Positions 8,300 to 14,910 of a stretch of DNA of 64,000 nt are shown piece by piece (the stretch's first letter is position 1; each line of letters opens with the position of its first letter). The DNA is from Bhargavaea changchunensis (GTDB lineage: Bacteria > Bacillota > Bacilli > Bacillales_A > Planococcaceae), in assembly GCF_042665595.1 (NCBI RefSeq), contig NZ_JBHTCT010000005.1:1-64000 (forward strand), in the 5' to 3' direction. Below the pieces are notes generated by a model. That model ran no database searches, was not told the origin of the DNA, and was given only the letters and a program-made list of their open reading frames with translations. The position numbers were made by a program, and so were the translations under genes.

Positions 8300-8339
8300 C
8301 CAAAAGCACCGCGCGGATATTCCCGCACGGTGCTTTTGG
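8300..8339 (+). terminator. Terminator after the XRE-cupin gene
   Basis: A perfect 12-bp stem with arms starting CCAAAAGCACCG and CGGTGCTTTTGG. The U-run is inside the stem and the tail is short, so it is strong in structure but weaker in canonical tail. Confidence 0.7.
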
Positions 8340-8418
8340 CATTTCCGATAGTCATTATATGAAGGCTGAAATCTTAGTATATAGAATCGATTAAACAAAT
8401 TAACATCCATAGTGGGCA

Positions 8419-8508
8419 GTTGCTTTCCGCGGGGAAGGCATCAAGCCCCTTGCAGGGTCTTTCCGCTCTTCCTTTTCCGCAGGAGTCCGCGCCTTCACTG
8501 CAAGCAAC
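8419..8508. repeat. Dispersed repeat-like element with short terminal inverted repeats
   Basis: A non-coding 90-base block bounded by GTTGCTT (8419-8425) and AAGCAAC (8502-8508). It contains TTTCCGCGGGG and CCGCAGGAGTCCGCGCC. This pattern resembles a repeat seen in many copies between genes in Bacillaceae and Planococcaceae, recognised from memory. Only one copy is visible here. Function unknown. Confidence 0.5.
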
Positions 8509-8536
8509 CATGCTAATCATGTTCAAATTCAAATGT

Positions 8537-9254
8537 TCATTTTATATAGAAGTTAAATTCAGGATAGCGATATTTGCAAAATAAAATAACAAGCTGCTCC
8601 GGAAGAACAACGAGCATGACATAAAAGATTGCCAGCCCGAGAATGATCGCCGTCATTTCATTGAGCCCCTCAAGGCCTGATCACATATTGCAGGATGAAA
8701 AATATCCCGAGTCCGGCAGCAGTTGCAGCGTGGAGATAACTTTTATACTCGAACTTTTCACGCATCGCTGCCTGACGGGACCCGTCCCGATAATCTCCCC
8801 GCCGAATTTTCCTGATGAACCTTGCAAAAACCAGCAGAAACACTATTAGGCCGAACGTTAAGCTAATCCAGGTGAAGGTAATCATCGATTCAGCTGAAGC
8901 ATCTGTCTCCTCTGCTATTAATAAAAGTGCACAGATATAAAATGTGATTCCGAACAGGTTTTGAGAAACCACGATACTGACCAAATACTGCACTTTCTCA
9001 CTTCTCTTATACACAACAGGCAGTGAGTAAATCATTGATAGGGCGATCAAAATAGCGGTGAACCAGAAATGGACAGACAGGATCTGATCCTTCCATGGAT
9101 GGTCGGATGCATAAGCAAAGACATAATACTCCAAAGCATACAGTCCTCCCTGGAGAACTGTAGCCAGCACCATATTACCCGCAAGGTTCTAGGGACTCTG
9201 CCGCCCCGATTCAAGCGGCTTTCTTAACACAAACACATCTTTTTCTTGGAGCAA
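8537..9254 (-). pseudogene. Degenerate third copy of the T7SS-linked polytopic membrane (immunity-like) protein
   Basis: Aligned by eye with the intact paralogs at 9405 and 11267, this copy starts at TTG 9254 with the same LLQEKDVFVLRKPLESGRQSP opening. It then hits a TAG at 9189-9191 exactly where the paralogs read Met-Asn-Leu-Ser-Gly. The frame continues through the shared membrane segments to a TGA at 8670-8672. Homology resumes in another frame as TAIILGLAIFYVMLVVLPEQ and ends at TGA 8537-8539. One nonsense codon and one frameshift make a functional product unlikely. It lies at the far end of the effector locus, as expected for an accumulated and decaying immunity copy. Confidence 0.85.
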
Positions 9255-9404
9255 AGCTGCTTCCCTCCTTAATGAAACCAGCCTTAACTTATCCTTTGCA
9301 GAATTCCTCTAAGAATCATCACACAGCAAATTGCAATAAAGGCGCCTATGTAACCTGCTTCTTCGGTACGGTATCTCCTAGCTATGAAACGGATATCCGA
9401 ACAT
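9255..9404 (-). other. Gap between two membrane-protein copies, with a possible ORF remnant
   Basis: In one minus frame an open stretch of about 40 codons ends at TAA 9284-9286 and includes a hydrophobic segment around EEAGYIGAFIAICCVMIL. No start codon with a ribosome site is seen, so it is treated as a remnant of unknown origin. GGAGGGA just before 9254 is the ribosome site of the decayed copy. Confidence 0.3.
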
Positions 9405-10178
9405 TTAACTCTTTTCAGTTTCACCATCATGTGTGACTTCATCTAAATACGTTTGCCCTTTAAAGTTAAAGCTGCTGAAACGCAGTTTGCAATACAAAAT
9501 GATGAGTTGCTCGGGAAGCACAAAACACATCGTGTAAAACACAGCAAAACCAATGAAAATGATGATGAGCTGGTTTGGATCCCCTAATCCCAGGTTCCTT
9601 AGAACATATTGGAGGATAAAGAAGAGGCCAAGACCGGCAACGGCAGCCGCAGGCAAGGAGGACTTATATTCGAATTTCTTTCGTATCTGTTCACTTCTCG
9701 ATCCTCGACTATAATCCCCATTCCTGATTTTCCATATATAACGAAGGAACGTGAGGAGGAAGACGAAAATCCCCGCAAATAGTGTCACCTTAGTGAACGT
9801 CATCATGGAAGCATCCGACAAACCGGCTTCTATGTCTGTAACAGCAAATAAAGCCAGAATGTAGGAAGAAACACCAAACAGATTTTGTGAGAATACAATA
9901 CTGATCAGATACTGCAATCTCTCAAACTTCCTATATACAATAGGTAACGCAAAAACGATACCAAGCCCAATTAAAATTAAACTAGTCCAGAAATGCAACT
10001 TAAGAATATCGTTTTTTAGTGGATGAGCACTTGAATATCCTATGACATAGAATTCCAAAGCATATAATCCAGCTTGTAAAAAAGCGCCTAATACTAGGAT
10101 TCCGGATAAGTTCATCGGACTTTGCAGGCCCGATACAAGCGGCGTTCTTAACACAAATACATCTTGTTCTTTGAGCAT
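9405..10178 (-). CDS. Polytopic membrane protein, probable T7SS effector immunity protein (copy B)
   Basis: A 257-residue protein with about six membrane helices, at roughly residues 25-45, 60-80, 88-110, 128-150, 172-192 and 203-225. The ends are charged and cytosolic-looking. It is clearly paralogous to the protein at 11267 and to the pseudogene at 8537, sharing SPMNLSGI, QNLFGVS, KIRNGDY, FEYKS, FFILQYV and VLPEQL motifs. AAGGAGGAAATAG precedes the ATG. A terminator at 10272 separates it from the DUF5085 genes, so it should have its own promoter, which I could not identify. Protection against the LXG effector upstream is inferred from location and multiplicity. Confidence 0.75.
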   Translation of the reverse strand: MLKEQDVFVLRTPLVSGLQSPMNLSGILVLGAFLQAGLYALEFYVIGYSSAHPLKNDILKLHFWTSLILIGLGIVFALPIVYRKFERLQYLISIVFSQNLFGVSSYILALFAVTDIEAGLSDASMMTFTKVTLFAGIFVFLLTFLRYIWKIRNGDYSRGSRSEQIRKKFEYKSSLPAAAVAGLGLFFILQYVLRNLGLGDPNQLIIIFIGFAVFYTMCFVLPEQLIILYCKLRFSSFNFKGQTYLDEVTHDGETEKS

Positions 10179-10271
10179 AACTATTTCCTCCTTCCAAACA
10201 CCCGCCTTCCGGAGTCAACGTCAAGGTCTCCGCTGCCATCTTGGTTCAGGGTTTCAAACAGTTCAAATGAT

Positions 10272-10308
10272 AAAAAGCATCGCGCAACAAATGTTGCCGA
10301 TGCTTTTT
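10272..10308. terminator. Bidirectional terminator in the effector locus
   Basis: AAAAAGCATCG and CGATGCTTTTT form a perfect 11-bp stem, with GCAAC/GTTGC pairing further inside. It ends the leftward DUF5085 transcript before membrane copy B. Confidence 0.85.
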
Positions 10309-10340
10309 AGGCCGATTCGCTCAGCACTTCCAGAAGAGAA

Positions 10341-10793
10341 CTATCCGCTGACACCCACGCTCATTTCCACATATGTAGTTCCATCCGGGGCCTGCTTGTA
10401 CTCCACGAAGACCGGTGTCTTCTGCTGCAGGTTATCCTTCTTCACATGATTGTAAAGCGCCCAGTAGGCAGCCTGTGACTGCTCATCAAAGTCATTCAGC
10501 AGACGGATTTTAGCAAGGCCTTTTACTTCAAAATAGCTTCGGAAAATAACTTCTTCCTCGGCAGGTACGGTCAGGTCGTTCTCTTTAATGCCCATATGCA
10601 GTTCGGCGGTCATCACTTCTGCAATCGGCTCGTTCAGCATCGTAAAGAATAGCCGGCCATCCACATTTGCACCGTGGGTCTGCAGGATAGTCCGGAAATC
10701 TTCGAAGGCGAGGCCGATCTCTGCAGGCACAAAGCTGTACCTTTTTGAAGCGACATTGCGATGCCGGATCATCCGGTTCTCGGTAATGTTCAT
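10341..10793 (-). CDS. DUF5085 family protein (second of a pair)
   Basis: A 150-residue soluble protein assigned to DUF5085 by overall pattern. It has an N-terminal beta-rich half with RLFFTMLNEP and a C-terminal helix-strand part ending TTYVEMSVGV. DUF5085 genes recur in LXG/type VII loci of Bacillota, but their role is not known; the fold recalls GyrI-like ligand-binding domains. Its start overlaps the stop of the other DUF5085 gene by 4 bases (ATGA), so the two are co-translated and may form a heterodimer. It is followed by the terminator at 10272. Confidence 0.7.
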   Translation of the reverse strand: MNITENRMIRHRNVASKRYSFVPAEIGLAFEDFRTILQTHGANVDGRLFFTMLNEPIAEVMTAELHMGIKENDLTVPAEEEVIFRSYFEVKGLAKIRLLNDFDEQSQAAYWALYNHVKKDNLQQKTPVFVEYKQAPDGTTYVEMSVGVSG

Positions 10794-11239
10794 TCCGGTC
10801 GTCCGCCTTCCACCGGAACGGCGAGGTCAATGATGATGTCACCGTAAACGTCGATCAGCACACAATAATAGTTCTGACCGAGAACGATGCCCTCCTTTTC
10901 GGCATGCATCCGGACTTTTCCAAAAGCCGCATCGAAGTCCGGCTCCTGCTCGGCCTGGCGCATGACGAGCGCATCCCCGGAATGGAAACGTTCCATATAG
11001 CCGAAACCGCTATCTTCAATTGCCATCGGTTCGCTGACCGGCAAATAATACGTAAATGTTCCCGTTTCAGCTCCTTCTTTCCCGTCGAACGTGAAAAAGA
11101 TGGGACCATTCTGATATACACCCTTATCCAGAAGAATTGTCTCCAGGGCGCCTATCGGCTCCTGCCAATCTGCTTTCTGTTGCTCAGTCTGATAAGTCAG
11201 TACGCGGTCAAACACGAGCGGTCGCCGTTCCATTGCCAT
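10790..11239 (-). CDS. DUF5085 family protein (first of a pair)
   Basis: A 149-residue soluble protein sharing the DUF5085 layout with its neighbour: a central GPIFFTFDG strand, a conserved TYYLPVSEP segment, and a C-terminal NYYCVLIDVYGDIIIDLAVPV strand. It lies 27 bases downstream of membrane copy A and upstream of its partner with an ATGA overlap, so it belongs to the effector operon. Two starts are possible, ATG 11239 or ATG 11233; GGATG suits the first and GGGGG suits the second. Function unknown; a chaperone, targeting or immunity role would fit the location. Confidence 0.7.
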   Translation of the reverse strand: MAMERRPLVFDRVLTYQTEQQKADWQEPIGALETILLDKGVYQNGPIFFTFDGKEGAETGTFTYYLPVSEPMAIEDSGFGYMERFHSGDALVMRQAEQEPDFDAAFGKVRMHAEKEGIVLGQNYYCVLIDVYGDIIIDLAVPVEGGRPE

Positions 11240-11266
11240 GCCCCCACATCCTTTTTTGTAAGATTT

Positions 11267-12067
11267 CTATCTGTAATACGAATCTCCAAAGAGCTCCTCT
11301 TCTTCGTCTTCATCTCCCGGTTCATCCAAATATGGACGTCCCTCAAAGTTGAAGCTGCGATAACGCAGTTTATAATAGAAGATCGCTAATTGCTCAGGAA
11401 GAACAAACAACATGGTGTAGAAGATGCCAAATCCGATCAGCAGGAACACGAGGGTACCCAGTTCCTCCATCCCCGACTGCCGGATTACATACTGGATAAT
11501 GAAGGAGATCCCGAGCCCGGCAACCGTAGCTGCGGGAAGATAGGATTTGTATTCAAATCTCGCACGCATCTGGTCGCTTCTGGAGCCTTCCCGGTAATCG
11601 CCCTTGCGGATTTTCCAGATGAATCGTGCTGATGTCAGAATGAATATGAAAAGTCCCACAAGTAAAGTGGTCCATGTGAATGTCATGATCGAATCAGCCG
11701 ATGCCCCGAATTTCCTGTCCGTTGCAACGAATAGCGCACAAATGTAGAAAGACACTCCGAACAGATTTTGGGAATACAAGATACTGATCAAGTACTGAAG
11801 CTTTTCAAACCTTCTATAGACAAAGGGAATGGCAAGGAGGAGGCCCAGGACAATCAAGACCGCACTCACCCAAAAATGCCACTGTAAGATTTCTTCTTTA
11901 TACGGATGATCGGTGGAATACCCGACAATATAATATTCTGCCGCATACAGCCCCGCCTGAAGAAAGGCACCAAAAACAAAGATTCCGGATAAGTTCATCG
12001 GGCTTTGTCTGCCCGATTCAAGCGGCCGTCGCAGGACTGCGACCTTTTCAAAATTTTCGTTGTTCAT
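11267..12067 (-). CDS. Polytopic membrane protein, probable T7SS effector immunity protein (copy A)
   Basis: A 266-residue membrane protein with about six hydrophobic helices and an acidic C-terminal tail (DEPGDEDEEEELFG). It starts 13 bases after the LXG effector stop, the classical place for an immunity gene. It is paralogous to copy B and to the decayed copy C. Known LXG-type membrane toxins such as TspA and TelE are neutralised by polytopic membrane proteins, often in several copies, so this gene is the best candidate for the cognate immunity protein. The family itself is not one I can name. GATGGGGGCAACTGA precedes the ATG. Confidence 0.78.
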   Translation of the reverse strand: MNNENFEKVAVLRRPLESGRQSPMNLSGIFVFGAFLQAGLYAAEYYIVGYSTDHPYKEEILQWHFWVSAVLIVLGLLLAIPFVYRRFEKLQYLISILYSQNLFGVSFYICALFVATDRKFGASADSIMTFTWTTLLVGLFIFILTSARFIWKIRKGDYREGSRSDQMRARFEYKSYLPAATVAGLGISFIIQYVIRQSGMEELGTLVFLLIGFGIFYTMLFVLPEQLAIFYYKLRYRSFNFEGRPYLDEPGDEDEEEELFGDSYYR

Positions 12068-12080
12068 TCAGTTGCCCCCA

Positions 12081-13670
12081 TCACCGGAACCAGCCTTTAA
12101 TGTGATCCATGGCAGATTTGTCCGAATCACCGAATTTCTTGTTCAGGAGCCAGTTGGCCCCGATACCTGCTGCCATGCCTATTGCGGTGCCGACACCAGG
12201 AATCGGTATGAGGGCGGTTCCCGCTGCTGTGAACCCGGCCTGTACGGCTCCGCCGACAGCGGTATCGACTGCCGTATCCAAAGCGGCCCGTTTATGGGCT
12301 TCCCCGCCGCTCAGACCATCCGCTGTTGCACTCTCATAGTTGCCAGCGTAGGCAAGGCCGGCCCCGATCGGGCCAAGCGCTTTACCCGTTCCTCTGATGA
12401 GTCCGCTCGCTTTGTTCATGACTCCAGGGTCTTTGACCCGCTTGAATTCATCAACCGTTCCTTTGGCATCCCAAAGATCGGTGAATGCGCCGGTGGTCCC
12501 TTTCACTGTCGCTGTGCCTATGACTTTGCCCTTTTGCCCGACGGTGGTCGCACGTCCGGTGAAATGCTCGATATCCGGATGCATCGTCTTCACTTTCTCG
12601 CCGGTAGGGGACCAGCCGCTCTGCCCCGGTTTGCGGGTGGCATATTTCAGCATGACGCTTCTGCTTTCGTATTGGGCAACTTGCTGCGGAGTCCATTTGC
12701 TCCGATCTTTCGGCAGACCGCGAGTCAGCATCTTCTCAACTTGTGCATCAAGCGGGACTCTGAGGGTATCCAGTGCTTTTTTGGAAGCGTTGATGCGGTA
12801 TTTATAGCTTTGACTTTTGGGATCCCATGCACGGGTGGTTTGTATCCCGCCTTTGCGGCCAGCCACGTAAAGCGCAAACGCTGACATGCCGCCTTCCCCT
12901 TTACCGACCTTGTCCACCACGTCAGCACCGGACTGGATCGCTTTCGAGACACTCGCCCAGTTGAGCGCACCCTCTTGATCTGCCTCAAACGGGACGGTGC
13001 AGATGTTTTCCCCTGTGATCATCGGATGGCCCTCCATATAGGCCTTCCAGTCTTCAGCAGGGAAATCGACGTCTGTGATGCCGTCTTTGAACATTCCCTC
13101 GATCTCTCCAAGCCACTGCCCCATCCGGAGCAGACCGTCACGCACCGGGACAAGGGCATTTCTCTGGGTAGAATCGAATTCGTTCAGATCGGTGACTGTG
13201 TTATCCTTTTTTTTCCTCGCACTCCGGATGCCCTGCTGGACGTCACTGTCATCCAGATGTGGCAATGACGTAATATCCGCGACAGAGTCCATTATTCCGT
13301 TTGCATCGGAAGTGAGGTTCCTTGAAATGGTGGACATTGTGCTCAGGCCGGTCTCGACTTCGCTTTCGAGAAATCCCTCCCTGATATATCCTGAGGCATT
13401 TGGTTCCAGTGATTCCTGCGCAGACTGGATGGAAGTCAGAACAGAATCGAACGTGCCGGCAAAGCTCTCGAACTGGTTGAGCAAGGGCAGATGGCAGTCG
13501 CGATAAAATGCCTTGATCGCCTCCCCGCCGCTTCCGGCCAGAGAATCCCCCAGGTCCGTTACTTCCTGCACGCCTGTCCGGATCGCATCCATTTCCTGCT
13601 GAAGACTTTTCAACTTATCCCGGTTGCGCTGCAGCCCTTCCCTGAAGGGTGATACATCGAGCGTTTTCAT
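12081..13670 (-). CDS. LXG-type T7SS effector with glycine-rich membrane-active C-terminus
   Basis: A 529-residue protein. Residues about 1-200 are helical and carry the LXG signature, with L44-A45-G46 and GGEAIKAFYRDCH following. The middle, about 210-440, is a linker. Residues about 462-512 are a glycine/alanine-rich hydrophobic segment with GGAVQAGF, IPIPGVGTAIG and MAAGIGANWLL, followed by a basic tail. This resembles glycine-zipper pore-forming toxins secreted by T7SS (TspA, TelE) more than a nuclease or NADase, and no catalytic motif is evident. The ATG follows a GGAGGGAAATCA site. It is flanked by two LXG partner genes upstream and a membrane protein downstream. The toxin activity is inferred. 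Confidence 0.8.
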   Translation of the reverse strand: MKTLDVSPFREGLQRNRDKLKSLQQEMDAIRTGVQEVTDLGDSLAGSGGEAIKAFYRDCHLPLLNQFESFAGTFDSVLTSIQSAQESLEPNASGYIREGFLESEVETGLSTMSTISRNLTSDANGIMDSVADITSLPHLDDSDVQQGIRSARKKKDNTVTDLNEFDSTQRNALVPVRDGLLRMGQWLGEIEGMFKDGITDVDFPAEDWKAYMEGHPMITGENICTVPFEADQEGALNWASVSKAIQSGADVVDKVGKGEGGMSAFALYVAGRKGGIQTTRAWDPKSQSYKYRINASKKALDTLRVPLDAQVEKMLTRGLPKDRSKWTPQQVAQYESRSVMLKYATRKPGQSGWSPTGEKVKTMHPDIEHFTGRATTVGQKGKVIGTATVKGTTGAFTDLWDAKGTVDEFKRVKDPGVMNKASGLIRGTGKALGPIGAGLAYAGNYESATADGLSGGEAHKRAALDTAVDTAVGGAVQAGFTAAGTALIPIPGVGTAIGMAAGIGANWLLNKKFGDSDKSAMDHIKGWFR

Positions 13671-13705
13671 TGATTTCCCTCCTTTTCCCGCTGAGCATTC
13701 AATCC

Positions 13706-13999
13706 TTATTCGGGCTTGGGTCCGTTTCCTGTGCCGCTGATGGCGGTTGCCAGCTGCTGATCGACGTCTGCAAGGAAGTTGATTGATTCCTCTGATGACA
13801 ACACATTCTTCTGAAGCAACTCGCGGTAGCGGGTCAGCATCTGCTCCATATAGGTCATGAGTTCATTCAGCGAATCAGCGGTATCGAGTGTATTTCCGGT
13901 GATCTGGCCTGGCGCTGTTGTTTCCAGCGAAGACGCTTTTGCATCCAACGCTTCGAGCTTGGCCCGGACTTCCTCAAAGGCCACTTTCAATTCTGTCAT
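13706..13999 (-). CDS. Small helical LXG partner protein (YwqI-like, DUF5344)
   Basis: A 97-residue all-helical protein with a mid-protein Gly-rich turn (APGQITGNTLD) between two long helices. It matches the YwqI/DUF5344 pattern found directly upstream of LXG toxins. Such proteins bind the LXG domain and are needed for export. ATG 13999 is 7 bases from GGAGGG; the GTG codons just upstream are too close. It lies between the YwqH-like gene and the effector and is probably part of the same transcript. Confidence 0.78.
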   Translation of the reverse strand: MTELKVAFEEVRAKLEALDAKASSLETTAPGQITGNTLDTADSLNELMTYMEQMLTRYRELLQKNVLSSEESINFLADVDQQLATAISGTGNGPKPE

Positions 14000-14014
14000 C
14001 ACTTATCCCTCCGG

Positions 14015-14365
14015 TTATCGTTGCCGCTCCGCCGCTTCCTGCGCGCGGAGCTGGGCGATGACCGATTCAAGTGACCGGATTTCGCTCTGCAACAAAGTGA
14101 TTTTATTGTCGATCGCAGAATAGGCATTCTGGAATTGAGGTCCGGACACTTCAAGATATGGTGTCAGGATTCCCGACTCCCGTGTGCTTTCGAACTTACT
14201 GGCATGCTGTCCATGCCATGTACGGGCAGTCAGTTCTGGTTCGCTGAATTTAGATTCTTTAGATTGGAATTCGCCCTGTTTCCCCTGCAGTTCCCCCTTG
14301 CAGCTGCTCAGCCGCCTGATCTGCTGCCGCTTTTCCTCCACAAGCATCTGATAATACGAGATCAT
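14015..14365 (-). CDS. Small helical LXG partner protein (YwqH-like, DUF5082)
   Basis: A 116-residue helical hairpin protein. It has coiled-coil helices either side of a WHG turn (W50-H51-G52), equivalent to the WXG turn of WXG100 proteins, and ends in a charged helix. This is the YwqH/DUF5082 pattern. Together with the YwqI-like protein it should form a complex with the LXG N-terminus and present it to EssC. The start follows GGAGGGG with an 8-base spacer and overlaps the essA stop by 4 bases, so effector and secretion genes are translationally linked. Confidence 0.8.
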   Translation of the reverse strand: MISYYQMLVEEKRQQIRRLSSCKGELQGKQGEFQSKESKFSEPELTARTWHGQHASKFESTRESGILTPYLEVSGPQFQNAYSAIDNKITLLQSEIRSLESVIAQLRAQEAAERQR

Positions 14366-14910
14366 GCGATTTTCCCCTCCGTTTCTTCCTTGCGCCTGAC
14401 TGTAGGAGTTCCCTTAGTGCCGCTCTTCAGCAGCGCTGGGACCATAAGGCCGAAGAGACCCAGCATCGCCGCCCCAATCAGGCTGATGAAGACATAAGTG
14501 CGGATGCTGCTGCTATCCGCAGCCTCATCCGGCACTTCCGCCGGTTGACTTGCCTGCGCCTGCGATTTCTCTGCTGGCGCAGTGAACAGGCCCAGTTCCT
14601 CAGCCTTCGCTGCCGCCGTCCCCGTTTCGGGACGCCCCGCTTCCAGGAACAGGTCATCCACTTCTATCGGAGATCTGAATCGGACCGGTTCGGAAAAATC
14701 AAGATTGACCCGTTCCTCGGTCAGCGTGTTCTTCATCTCGACCTGCCTGCTATCATGAAGATATTCTGTCTTCTTCCTGAAGGGAAGTGACTTGTATTCA
14801 AGCGGTTCCAGCGAATCTGCCGGTGCGTCTCCTGTATTGGCGGTAGCCGGAATAGCTGCAGAAGATATTGTGGTTGCCAGAAGGATGGCTCCGGCATGCT
14901 TAACTTTCAT
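14362..14910 (-). CDS. essA: Type VII secretion protein EssA (YueC)
   Basis: A 182-residue membrane protein. A signal-like hydrophobic N-terminus (AGAILLATTISSAAIPATA) is followed by an extracellular segment of about 110 residues. One C-terminal membrane helix (VFISLIGAAMLGLFGLMVPAL) leads to a short basic cytosolic tail. This matches EssA/YueC, a small T7SS membrane subunit. The ATG at 14910 has AGGAAG upstream and overlaps the esaA end, as in related loci. The call rests on topology and position as much as on sequence. Confidence 0.8.
   Translation of the reverse strand: MKVKHAGAILLATTISSAAIPATANTGDAPADSLEPLEYKSLPFRKKTEYLHDSRQVEMKNTLTEERVNLDFSEPVRFRSPIEVDDLFLEAGRPETGTAAAKAEELGLFTAPAEKSQAQASQPAEVPDEAADSSSIRTYVFISLIGAAMLGLFGLMVPALLKSGTKGTPTVRRKEETEGKIA

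Noticed and set aside
10000..10239. Minus-strand ORF of 79 codons overlapping membrane copy B
   Set aside because: Overlaps the start of a well-supported gene in another frame and has no ribosome site.
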